DNA of 64,000 nucleotides from Brachynemurus nebulosus (lineage: Eukaryota; Arthropoda; Insecta; Neuroptera; Myrmeleontidae), in assembly GCA_035578155.1 (NCBI GenBank), contig JAPWDM010000005.1, positions 26,761,608-26,825,607 of the forward strand. Reading direction: 5' to 3'. Under the pieces are notes generated by a model. That model did not search any database. It saw nothing but the letters and a program-made list of their open reading frames with translations, and had not been told where the DNA came from. The translations under genes and the position numbers were made by a program. Numbering within the stretch: position 1 is the first letter of the stretch; every line of letters begins with the position of its first letter. Below, one piece after another: positions 53,279 through 64,000 of this stretch.

Positions 53279-54176
53279 AGGGAAGGTAGCCCAAAGCGAG
53301 TAAGAAAAGATTAAACACCCAAAAAGTGGCTTTTGACCTCGATAAGCAGATCTTTTTTATATTATCAGACAGAATGGTTACCGAACTTTAAAATGAAACT
53401 GCGCTTAAGAAATTTTTATACGATATTTATTTTCAATAAAAAAAAATACAATACCTCTGCAAAAACCCGCTTTGTCCGTATAGGTATCCTAAAGCGGATA
53501 ATTATATTATGTATTTAAAATACTATTATTATTTTTTTAATATAAACTTTCTTAATCATATAGAACTTAACAATGATAATGATTAAGTAAAAAAAAAAAT
53601 TAAAAAAGACAAAAATAATAAATTTATTACAATTAACTGTAACTTTCTTTACAACCTCTACATTGGAGTATATTACTTCAGGTGGTTCCACATCAAAATC
53701 ACCACAAACAAGGCAGAAATATTTTTTTTTTAGCTTTTCCCCTCATTCCGTCGTAAAAAGAAGATTTTTTAGAGATTTAAGATGCTTCTATTTTGTCTAC
53801 TCGCTTTGCCTAAAAAGACTTAATTGTATTAACTAAGAATAATTTCAAGATGAAAGTCGATACGTGTCTATCTTTTTCTACATTAAAAGTCAAATGATGA
53901 TAACATAACACGGTAATATCAAAAAGATTACAAATAAAAAGTTTTATGACAAGTCCCAGAATATTTATCGTCAAAATTATTAACAAAATCAACAAAAAAT
54001 TTTGATGACGCTTAACTAGGACATTAAACGACACAAGCATTCAAGTGCAACTGATTGATATTGGTTGATATTCGGTTAATCTCGGTATATACACGACCTG
54101 ACAAAAACATTCGATACAACGATATACAAGCGCTTACCTGGTTTAAGAGGGGTACCCGCTTTGGGCGACTTCCCCT
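53279..54176. mobile_element. CCCAAAGCGGG TIR element, copy 2
   Basis: Starts AGGGAAGGTAGCCCAAAGCG and ends GGCGACTTCCCCT. It is collinear with 28319-29285 throughout, with small deletions (for example the CCCCTACCCACTTTATCC part). The flanks differ from those of copy 1, confirming independent insertions. Confidence 0.65.
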
Positions 54177-55394
54177 AACAGTTTTTCTTATACAGCAACA
54201 GCTCGCTATAAAAAATACTTTGGAATGTGAGATAGAACTATACTTCTTACTCTTTTTAAGTAAAAAATCAACAATATACAGATTGCTCACTGTTACTAAC
54301 GACAAATACAATGGAAATATAAGCATACATAAGCATAGATTAATAAATTTTTAGTAAAAATAAAATTGGTACATTCTGAAAAAAGAATTTTTGTTATTTT
54401 TTATTGTTAAGTTTAAAGCAGAAGTTACAATTCATGTTTTTTATCATATACAATATTAATTACGTTAACCACCCGGTATATAAATATACGGGTATTTTAC
54501 TGGTTAAAAAGAGTAAGAAGTATAATTCTGTCTCACATTTCAAAATGTTGTTTAGTCAAGTGCAAAATCGAAAAAAATTATTAGAATGATAAACCGTAAT
54601 AATTATATTTAAATTTCCTCTGTTTTATTCTGAAAATTGTGAAAAACTAGCCACTGACTACGGATCCCTGATTCAGTGTGTGCCAAGCATGCACTTAACG
54701 ATTTTTTTACATTATTCCTTTTGTTTTAACTCTAAATATTTTATATTTAAATACTTTCGCAATCATTATTCCTTTTGAATGTCATTATTAGAGATGTTAA
54801 TACATCATTAAAACCAATAATAAAAATAAAAATTCCAAAGTGATGTTACGCCTTAAGATAAGATGCAGTTTAAGTACAATTAATTCAAAAATTATGGAAT
54901 TGTTAATTTAAACTGTTCGCGCTTTTCCTAAGTTCAAAGCATCCTTAAAACATGTGCAGTTTGTAAAACCTAGCTACAACTCTAATTGTTATACATTTTC
55001 TACATCAGTTAAATACGTATGTAAAGAAATTAAGTGTCTACTGTACAATTGTATACATACTTTCAAAAAAAACAAAACACTATAAAGAAAAAATGTCAAA
55101 AAATAATTGAATAATTGAGCAAACAGATGAATGAAATAAAATTAGGTAGATTTTTTTTTATTTCTACTTTCATATTGAAAAAAAAATATATATAATTACA
55201 TTTATTCAGTTACAGTCAAATGAGGCCAAAAAATACTTTTGCGTTTCTTTTTCATTTGCAGAATTCTTTCACTTACAGATTTATTACTAACTTCCCAGCA
55301 TAGGGAAGTCATGGTAATGAATTCGAAAATCTAAGTCAAAACTTATAGCACATTTATATGTTTAGGCCATTACAGTGCTTCTACACTATTTAAA
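54177..55394. other. No gene seen; repeat box fragment
   Basis: Positions 54620-54715 (TGAAAAACTAGCCACTGACT...) match the second box of the interspersed repeat at 1812-1915 and 25372-25455. The rest is AT-rich. Confidence 0.4.
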
Positions 55395-55480
55395 AATACC
55401 CCTGTCGCAGCATCCTGCATAACATAGCGAATTTCCGTTTATAAAAGTTAGTTTTTTCTCGGAAACTAGTTGATATAGAA

Positions 55481-56182
55481 CAGTGTTTTTCAACCTGTGG
55501 GTCGCGACCCCCTGGGGGGTCGCGAAGCCTTTTTAAGGGGGTCGCAGTTACAGGGGGTCGCAATAAAATTAATGGTTACATTAATGTGGTAGTTTCATAC
55601 TTTCCCGCGATAAAGTTTCAAAATTGCGGCTTATTTTCAATAACAGTAAATGATAAATCCCAATTTTAAATAATTGTCATCATATAGACACTTTTTCTCT
55701 GGTTTCGTTTATTACTCTCACTGGAACTTGAAACTGACGGTTGTGCATATCTTTCCAGAAACTTATCCATTTTCAATAATTATAATGAGTACAGAATTTT
55801 GAATTTTAGACAATAAAAAACAAGGCAATTCAATAAATTTAAACACCAACGCGAGTTTACAATTCAAAGAATTCAAATGGATTATCCTTGGAAGTGTTAA
55901 ACGGCTACGACTGTCGCGCGTGCGCGTGTCACTTTTTACGCCATGCGCGCGTTTAAAAGCTACTATAAGTCATCAACTTCGATGTCGATACAAAAATTTG
56001 CCTATTTCAATTCCTTAATTACGTATTTAATCGATACCTAACTATGAAAATAATCAATAATGATGAACGGATTCGATATTTATAGCATAAAAAATAAGTT
56101 AGTAAATAGCGGAGGGTGGGGGGTCGCGAAATATTTTTCCATACTAAGGGGGTCGCGCCATGAAAAAGGTTGAAAAACACTG
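55481..56182. mobile_element. hAT-type non-autonomous element, 702 bp, intact ends and TSD
   Basis: Perfect 16-bp TIRs (CAGTGTTTTTCAACCT and complement) and a perfect 8-bp target duplication ATATAGAA (55473-55480, 56183-56190). GGGTCGCGACCCCC and GGGGGTCGCG words lie next to both ends. There is a GCGCGTGCGCGTG patch at 55915. No transposase ORF. Confidence 0.88.
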
Positions 56183-56439
56183 ATATAGAACAATAGTTTT
56201 TTATGTTAGACCTTTTTTATGTAATTTTTTCTCCTCTTTTAAACGGTGTAAAAAAAATTTCGCAAAAATTGTTGGTTAAGTGGAAATTTTGGCAAAAAAC
56301 TAATTTTTTGCAAGAACAAACACCATGTTCCTGGCATCCGACGTGTCTGGTTAACGAACTCGTACAACGGTTTGGGACTTCCAATATTTTCACCAAATTT
56401 TGTAAACCTAGGACATTCCGTTCGAGAGTTATCGTGCGG

Positions 56440-56445
<6 letters not shown>

Positions 56446-56535
<90 letters not shown>

Positions 56536-56552
56536 GTATATATGTATATATA

Positions 56553-56622
<70 letters not shown>
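56446..56622. repeat. (CA)n(TA)n microsatellite of copy H
   Basis: (CA)n passes into (TA)n with TACA/TATG interruptions at 56521-56565. Confidence 0.95.
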
Positions 56623-56626
<4 letters not shown>

Positions 56627-56749
56627 TTTAGCGAATATTATTTTCGGTTTCTAGGGTCCTCAAAACAAATTTCTGCTATGATCCCGGACTCAGGTCGCGT
56701 TATGACAGTGGCTGTAATAGCTGAATTTCATTCTGGAAATTCGCTAAAA

Positions 56750-58384
56750 GTGTATTTTTGGGTATGTGTGTATATGACATTTTTCTGCGCAATATCTCGC
56801 AAATGAAAAGTGATGTCGACTTTGTTAGTGCGTATAAACAAATAATGATTTGATCTGAATGAAATTTCATGAAATTTAGTTCAGCTTTTCCACAAAAAAA
56901 GAGACAAAGTTCCTTTCAGAAATTCGACAGAAGTCTTTTTTCTCATACTGTTATACGCTTAATTTTAGTAAACCTAAAAAGAACGACTCTGAAAATCTAT
57001 AATTTACTTCCAGTTGATTTTGAAGGCATTAAAGAATTTTAGTAAGCTTGATAGCCTCATAAAATTAACATATAAATTACATAACAGTTAATCAAAGTTA
57101 CTGATCAACATTTAAATATAATCAAAACACTAAAAATCATCAAATTTAACTTTTATTTATTTTACTTTCTCATAATTATTTTCAAATTTTATTAATTACA
57201 CATGAAGACACGAACCTCCAAAATTAATAATTAATAATTAATTAATTACCTATCTGTTTATAACGTATGTGAACCATTCTTTCTGGCAATTATTTCGATC
57301 TTGAAATAAAAATTAGGAGAAAGTATTTATTAATATTATGTTATATGTATGATATTATAAATTATTACTATTATAAAATAGAGAAATATTTGATTTTATT
57401 TTTATTTTGACTATTATAAATTATAAACAATTAAGAATTTATTGACAAAACGAAATTTACACTTTCATTTATGCAGAAAATAATTGAATAATTTAAAAAA
57501 ATTTTATCGAAAAATATATCTGAAATAATTTCAATAAAAATTTTTTATAAATATTTATTTCATTAAAAATTATATAATAATTCAAAACAGTATTATTTTA
57601 AAACAAAATAATTCACACTTTTTGTATTTTAATGAGTTACTGATTTAAATAAATAAAATATACCCACAAAAAATAAAAAAATTAAAATTCAGAAAGCTAA
57701 AGTAGACAAGGTAGACAGTTTTATCTCTCACTTACTGACACTTATTTTGTATATTATATTGTCTAGTCTACGTTCCAGAAGCGGTTCTAGAATTTTTATT
57801 TTAGGTAGGCCTGAAATTTCCTATATTAATAAACATGAAATACGGGTGGCTCGTATAGGAGTTAGGATGGTCTGTAGACTATTAAACTTGAAATCTGGTA
57901 TAGGAACATTATTAAGAAAGTACCTTAAAAGCTAAAGAAATAAAGAAAAAGTAATGACATTTTTACATAACAGTAACCAAATTATATATATAATATTGCT
58001 AATATAATACTACAGAAACATAGAATTGTAGGAAACGAGTCGTAAATCTTTCTTTAAGATTCTTTCTCTCATTTCATTTAGAAACAACTCGAATCTTTTA
58101 CATTTCTGAAAGGCGTCCATTTTCAGGGTAGAATTACACACTAGGTTGTGTAGCTTTCTTCTGTTTCTATAATAGTGACTCCAAAGACATGAAGTATTAA
58201 TCTAATCGCATGATAACAATACTAGTGGTCCATTTAATAATCGCATGTGATTCATTTGAATTCCGCAAATAGAATGTACTGTGTAAATGTATTCGAAAGT
58301 ATTTGTCACAGCTAACTAACCATTTGAATAATAAATAATAGTACAATTATTCGATATCAGTTGTTTATTCATTTCTACAGAAAA
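56750..58384. other. No gene seen
   Basis: Very AT-rich (especially 57140-57720). No supportable ORF or family repeat. Confidence 0.45.
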
Positions 58385-59385
58385 AAAATATTCAAAAACT
58401 TCATCTTTTTAAATTTTGAGTCATAAAGGATTCATAATTAACATTTTTGTAGAGCCTGCAAAGCGGCGTCTCTCCCATACCCATGGGAGAGATGCCGCAT
58501 CAAAGAAGGTGAGACGCTGCATAGTTCATATTAAAAATTTTGCATTTTACACACACCTCCATACATGCCATATGTAACCATTTTTGGCACTTTATACAAC
58601 TTAACCAGTCAAGTTTTTTTTTTGTTTCGGAGTACCTTTCAAAACATTCAATACACAGGCAATCATCATTGTTTTCGTTATCTTCACTAATATGAGAGCT
58701 CTTCCTGATCCATTAATGGATCTTTTATATTTACGTGGCATAATTTACAGTCCAAAAAAAATTGCATAATTAAGGTATATAAGTCTATGTTTTTAACATA
58801 TAATATGATGCGGCATCTATACCAACTTTAAATGCGGCATCTCTCCTTTTTGTTGGGATAGATGCCGCATGTTACTATAGCAAGCATAGTGCGGAATTCC
58901 AACCTAAAATTTTATACAGTACTTTTAAAATAGACCTAAATTAATAACAAAACTCATTTCCATTAAAAACTTTTTGTTGGAATAGATGCCGCATGTTACT
59001 ATAGCAAGCATAGTGCGGAATTCCAACCTAAAATTTTATACAGTATACTTTTAAAATATACCTAAATTAATAACAAAACTCATTTCCATTAAAAACTTTT
59101 TGTTGGGATAGATGCCGCATGTTACTATAGCAAGCATAGTGCGGAATTCCAACCTAAAATTTTATACAGTACTTTTAAAATATACCTAAATTAATAACAA
59201 AACTCATTTCCATTAAAACAATGAAATAAACATTCTTAAATTCTAATGAATTAAATGCTTGATAAAATATTATGTTATTATGTTAAATAAATAACTTATT
59301 TTAAACATATAATCCATTAATAACACTATCTATCAATCAACGGACGAACTATAGTTACTGCGGCATCTCTCCCGCACTTTCCCTA
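58385..59385. mobile_element. GATGCCGC-motif element, copy 2, with an internal tandem triplication
   Basis: Collinear with 5380-6255. It includes GGGAGAGATGCCGCATCAAA, the ATCCATTAATGGATC palindrome and the end GCGGCATCTCTCCCGCAC. A central unit of about 125 bp is present three times in tandem, which accounts for its different length. The left end is less complete than in copy 1. Confidence 0.6.
58846..59219 (+). repeat. Three tandem units of about 125 bp
   Basis: Units begin CTTTTTGTTGGGATAGATGC at 58846, CTTTTTGTTGGAATAGATGC at 58970 and CTTTTTGTTGGGATAGATGC at 59096. They are nearly identical, so the amplification is recent. Copy 1 has one unit. Confidence 0.85.
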
Positions 59386-61196
59386 TTTCGCTCCAGATTG
59401 TAGAAAAACATTTTTTATGCTGTGGATCGGGACCGAATAAAAAAACCTCAGGATTTCCTCTTAGAAGTTGCTTTTTTAAACAACACAAAGCATTAATTTA
59501 CACATTTTATTTCATTGCGATAATTATATCTGTAAAAAAACTTAATAATGCAATAACTTATATTCTTATGTAATATACTGTTTAAATCCTTAAAAACAAT
59601 CAATAAGTGATTTTGCACTTAAATGGACATAATTTTTAACAGTCGCACAAAAAAGACCGCATAAGAAATGGTCACTGCTGTATATAGTAAATTTGTATCC
59701 CGCTCAATCACCAACATTAATAGACAATGTAACGGGTTGATCTAGCAACTATAAAAGTTCTTCAGTATCAGAAAAGTTGTAAAGTTGCCAAACATAATAT
59801 AATTTTTTTTTAAAAGATTTATAATTTCCGTAACAATATAATTTATAATTATTAATTACATAAATACAAGTTCATGTTTTTTCTTCAAATTATAATATTA
59901 TTACTTGACTCTAGACATATGGAGTAGCAAAAAGTATATGAACAGAGTAAAGAATATAATTTATACTTTATTTAGAAAAGAAAAGTGTGTGCTTACAATT
60001 CATCACACTGGCGCTGTAAGTACTCTTACATATTATTAGAGAAAATTCTGATTTAGTTCTTTCCCCGTAATTATTTCATGTTAAAAAAAAAAAAAATTAC
60101 AAAGATAAGTACCATGAGAATAAAATATTTTGAATATTTTAAGTAAATTCAGAATTCATAACTGTACTATCCAACATACATATTGGGAGAAGGCTTACTG
60201 TAAATATTAAATTATTCCATTTCTGACACAAATTAAATATGTACAAAACTTTATGTAAACCCTTTAATAGTCTTTGTTTTTATTCAATATAAAATATTTG
60301 CATATTGTTACCAGATACGAGAGAGCCTTCGAAGATTTACTATATAAACGATATCTATTTTTCAAAATATTAAAATATGTATTATCCGATTTCCTTGTAC
60401 GATTTTCGTGTAGGTAAGTAGTATGCAAATTAATAGCAAGTTGTCACGATATTCTACATTTTGAACTCGTAAATCGACAAAAATCTATCGTAGCATTGAC
60501 ACCGAGTGTTACAATCGTATTAAAAATAATTAACCAAAATACAGGATATTTCACAATTCCAAGAATATTCTCTGAAGTATTTTCTTTAATTAGAATATAA
60601 TACTAAACAACAAAAGCAACTTTAAAATCACCTAAATGTGAGAATTTATCATAACAGTTCTTACCTTACACATTTCTAACAAAATTTGTTTATTAATATA
60701 ATTATCGCAAAACTTTAAATTGTTTTATTTCATGAAACAAACTCATAAACAAATCTTTGCAAAACAATTTTTTAATAAAATTTTCACGTACCTTAATGAA
60801 TTTGGCCATATGTTTCACCAAAAATTTTAATTTCGCTTCAACAATATTCTCTACAACGGCAAATATGTAAATTTTCCCACAGTGGTACTATTGCTCTGAA
60901 GCGAGAAGAGTAGCTCGTCGAAAAGTGTTTTGTAATTATTGTTATTTAAAACTTTAATTAGTTCCTGCAACTAAAAACTAAATACATTTCTCATTTAGAA
61001 AGTTGGTTTTAGTTGTAAATTATAGTGACTCAAATTACTTTATTATACTATTCAAAGTATTTTTGTTTACAGTAGTTGACGCACTAGAGCAGGGATTCTT
61101 AAAGTGTGGCCCGTGAACTCCAAATGTCGCATTCGTAAAGATTATTTAACTACAGGTTTTTCAAAAAATTCTATCAAACTGACAATGAATATACCA
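59386..61196. other. No gene seen
   Basis: AT-rich. GCAGGGATTCTTAAAGTGTG at 61091-61110 looks like a hAT terminal sequence, but no partner end was found at a convincing position. Confidence 0.4.
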
Positions 61197-61640
61197 TGTG
61201 AGTTTTTTGAGAGTTGCCATTTCTATTACAACCAAACTTTTATGATAGAAATGGTACTGGAAAAGGTTCTTTTCTTGGATGTAATGGAAATGTAATCAAG
61301 AAAAACACTATCGGTTGAAGTAGCCTCAAGTACATATGCATAGTTTTACCGCCTAACTGATAAAGAAAAAAAAAATTTAAACTTGGGTAAAAAATTTTTT
61401 TTTTGCTCATTTATGTTGTTAATTAATGCATTAGATCAGTTTTATCGAAAAATTAATATATAGTCTCATTTAAAAATCTATAAGTTTGTATCATAGCTCG
61501 AAAACCATAAGAGCTATAAAGCTCCTGACTATAGCAATCGGTTGCCCCCATCGATATCTACAACTCTTATTTGAACAATTTTTCGATTAAATCAACGGTT
61601 TGGCTGTAATAAAAATGGCAACTCTCGAAAAACTCACACA
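61197..61640. mobile_element. MITE with 36-nt TIRs
   Basis: The left end TGTGAGTTTTTTGAGAGTTG and the inverted right end TGTGAGTTTTTCGAGAGTTG differ at one base, and the match continues through CCATTTNTATTACANCCA. It is about 440 bp and non-coding. The same end sequence occurs alone at 31334-31355. Confidence 0.65.
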
Positions 61641-61661
61641 GTATTATATCATATATATTAT

Positions 61662-63164
61662 AAAAACGCCGTGAGCAGCGGGGCCCCATCACGGTAGTCG
61701 AATTTTCCCCTTCATCTTCGGTATTGAATGTCTACAAGCGAAATGTGATTGAAAGTCTACAACCGAATTGTCATTTTGTTGGTTTCAAAACTGGTGATGA
61801 GTGTTCGGCTGATCGAGGCTTTAAAAAAAGGTTTTAAGTATTTAAGGGCTGTATCTCAGTAAATTTCAATTTTGTGCCGAAAACAGGTAGCAGAAAAAAA
61901 GCCAACACAATTCGTACGAGGACATTCCTGCCCATGTTTATCCGCTAATTGCCTTTATGTTTTAGTTTTAAAAATTAAAAAAGGACCTTAAATAGTAAAC
62001 TGGAAGGCCTTTATAAAGATATTTTTTCTTTCCAAAAAAATCCAAAATTTCTATTTTATAAATACTAAAAATCCAAAATTCCTAATTTATAAATAAACAG
62101 TGACTTTAATAACATTTTTAAATTACTTAATATGTATGTATTTCATTTGTCATAAAAGTAAGTTCACTTTTTTTTAAATTTTTTAAAATTACTATTCGCC
62201 TACTTGTATTTAGAATAAACATAATGCTTTTAAAACACATTTAACAATAGCATTCAATTCCGATGTAAAAATGGGAGAAGTGGGGGGAAAAGTGATGCGG
62301 ACTCCCTACAAGGTACTAGCTGGATACTAACTGAATACACGTACAAAATTTCAGCCCTCTAGGTTTCCTTATGGAGTCTCTAGACGTGTTAGAAAACAAG
62401 CAAAAAAATTAAGGAAATATTGGCGTAAAAATCGTGGGGGTAAGGGTTAAAAGTTGAAACCTCCAAAAAACAGTGTCTGGCTATTAGCTTAACCTGTACA
62501 CCAAATTTCAGCCCTCTAGGTTTATTTGGGGAGATTTTGACCCGAACGAAACTGTTAAAAAACAAGAAAAATCATGTTCTTTTGGGTATAAAAATGGTGG
62601 GGGTAGGGGTTAAAAGTCGAGACCCCCAAAAGGCACCCCCTTGATACTAACTCAATCCGAATACAAAATTTCAGCCCTCTAGGTTTATTCGGGTGACCTG
62701 TGCGAGTGGTACAAACTTCGAAAACGTCGAAAATGCATGAAATTGTAGCTTAAAAATGAGGTGGGTGGAGGTAAAATATTAAAACCTCCAAAAAGCACAA
62801 CCTAGGTACGAACTTTATCAACACACCAAATTTCAACCCTCTACGTTAATTCTGGGGGGCTGGGGGCCTGTTAGATCCAGCGAAAATCGTTTTTCCCCCC
62901 TCTACTCCCACCATATCATCCTAGGAAGCTGAATTTTGGATATGTTGTAGATAATTGACCGAAACATTATTTAAAACCGGTTTGGAAAAGTTTTATTGCT
63001 TTTCTGCCCCCCACCACCCCCTTAAAGGTCGGGTCAGAAAAAAAATTTGCCCAAAATTTGACCCCACTTTGATAGTATGAGGTGCCTCGAAAATGAGCCC
63101 CATTTACCAAATTTCATCTCTTAACTTCCATAGGGGGGCCCTACACAAATTAAAAGGTGGCGGG

Positions 63165-63211
<47 letters not shown>

Positions 63212-63338
63212 CATTTTTTTTTCTACATATTCGTGTTCTACGGGTCCGAAAACGGATAGCGCCCCTACTCTCGCCTCTCGCAGCTCTTATCGTATAGACT
63301 GTATAAGTCTAATTTTTCGGAGAAAATTCGACTAAAAA
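61662..63338 (+). mobile_element. 1.7-kb G-rich element, young copy 2
   Basis: Same structure and orientation as 48591-50310, with only scattered substitutions (for example ATTATG/ATCATG in the array) and a shorter (TA)n (63166-63207). It begins 21 bp after the MITE end. Different flanks argue for independent insertion rather than a segmental duplication. Confidence 0.75.
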
Positions 63339-63459
63339 GATATATTCTATCTTTTATATTATCTATCTTATATACTATATTTTCTATCCTATATGTATAA
63401 AATACATTCTATGTTATAAAAACATATATTCTATTTTTTTATAACATAGACTTTATATA

Positions 63460-63968
63460 TTAGTGGTATTCAAGCTTTTCTACTGTACGAATTACTTTTT
63501 TAGTATAATTTATTTGATGATCTACCTTCACACAATTCAGCTGTTTTTAGGTTAAAAAAGTAAAAAAATTCATCCAGAAAATATGATTTAATTTCCATAG
63601 ATGTTTTTGTCTGTTGTTTTTACAATTCTGATTCTATCAAAAATGAAAAAAAGTAGTATCGAAAACCTATTGCCAGCCTCAAATTTAATGTTTCAAATTT
63701 TCGTTTTTCTATAAAAAATTATTTGGAAAATATGACCTATTATTCGGTCGTTTTTTTTTCTGTTGGACTGTACCTCCATTTTCAATTTGTAAAGAACAGG
63801 AGATCGACCAGAATTCACTCTACGACCGACGAATGGAACACGGATTCAGTTTAAGTAACCAAACGCATTTTTCCATTCTTTCTTATTTTAAAATTTTTTC
63901 TTGGCTCGACAAATATTTTGGTATTTACAATTTGGCTCGCCAATATTAAAAACCTTGAGAACCCCTTA
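63460..63968. mobile_element. Possible hAT-like element
   Basis: TAGTGGTATTCAAGCTTTT at the left and, inverted, TAAGGGGTTCTCAAGGTTTT at the right are loosely similar and of hAT style. No clear 8-bp duplication. TTTGGCTCG repeats near the right end (63900, 63941). Confidence 0.3.
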
Positions 63969-64000
63969 TACTGACTCTATAGTATAGAGTTAGACTATAG

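Larger units (their letters stand above)
55395..56749 (-). mobile_element. HINE-like element copy H, interrupted by a hAT element
   Basis: Complete at both ends: AATACCCCTGTCGCAGCATC at the left and GGAAATTCGCTAAAAG at the right. The block order is as in copy G but reverse complemented, with (CA)n at 56440-56465 and (TA)n to 56622. The 702-bp hAT element splits it at GTTGATATAGAA. Confidence 0.7.

Noticed and set aside
55397..56465. Apparent 80-140-codon ORFs with RRMPGTW / CSWHPTC text, also at 22661, 23499, 35743 and 35855
   Set aside because: The same text recurs in every HINE-like copy with frameshifts and stops. It is conserved as DNA, not as protein.
48591..63338. Segmental duplication explaining the two 1.7-kb copies
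   Set aside because: Similarity stops at the same bases on both sides while the flanks are unrelated, and older copies exist at 9.8 and 15.8 kb.
61091..63966. A single large hAT element from GCAGGGATTC (61091) to AACCCCTT (63966)
   Set aside because: The ends agree only loosely and the flanking 8-bp sequences do not match. The right end pairs at least as well with 63460.

Overview
This window is insect nuclear DNA: strongly AT-rich, gene-poor and crowded with transposable-element (TE) debris and long (TA)n arrays. Nothing in it looks bacterial or viral. The insect assignment rests on a spliced gene of the Osiris family, which is known from insects. The order of insect cannot be fixed by reading alone.

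Two protein genes can be reconstructed, both with splice sites and phases that agree. On the + strand, positions 25721-43213 hold a four-exon Osiris-type gene of 313 codons. It encodes a secreted or endomembrane protein with a signal peptide, a two-cysteine segment, a hydrophobic Leu/Lys-rich segment and an AQxLAY-like motif in a Ser-rich tail. Its introns are about 4.9, 10.4 and 1.3 kb. On the - strand, positions 47501-45021 hold a two-exon gene of 208 codons resembling the MKRN2 opposite-strand protein (MKRN2OS/C3orf83). The two genes are convergent, about 1.8 kb apart, and show no sign of functional coupling.

The flanks (1-25.5 kb and 47.5-64 kb) and the introns are mostly TEs and their remains. 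The most abundant family has about nine copies. Each has sub-terminal inverted repeats, a (CA)n(TA)n core and a small hairpin near one end, an architecture like Helentron-derived non-autonomous elements (HINE/DINE-1). One pair of copies forms a near-perfect palindrome with 235-nt arms at 21859-22349. Other elements include a pogo/Tigger-like element (51-1427) and a 198-bp relative (27648-27845). A Harbinger-like element lies at 2728-4153. hAT-type elements with 8-bp target duplications lie at 9448-9639 and 55481-56182. A 1.7-kb G-rich family has two nearly identical direct copies 13 kb apart (48591-50310, 61662-63338) and older copies. A hairpin-rich 490-bp element is tandemly duplicated at 17320-18303. 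Further TIR families occur in pairs (5297-6262 and 58385-59385; 28319-29285 and 53279-54176).

Several insertions are nested, giving a relative order: HINE-like inside Tigger-like, hAT inside HINE-like, an inverted-repeat element inside a (TA)n array, and the 490-bp element inside an old 1.7-kb copy. No tRNA, rRNA, CRISPR array, intact transposase or intact retroelement ORF was recognised.
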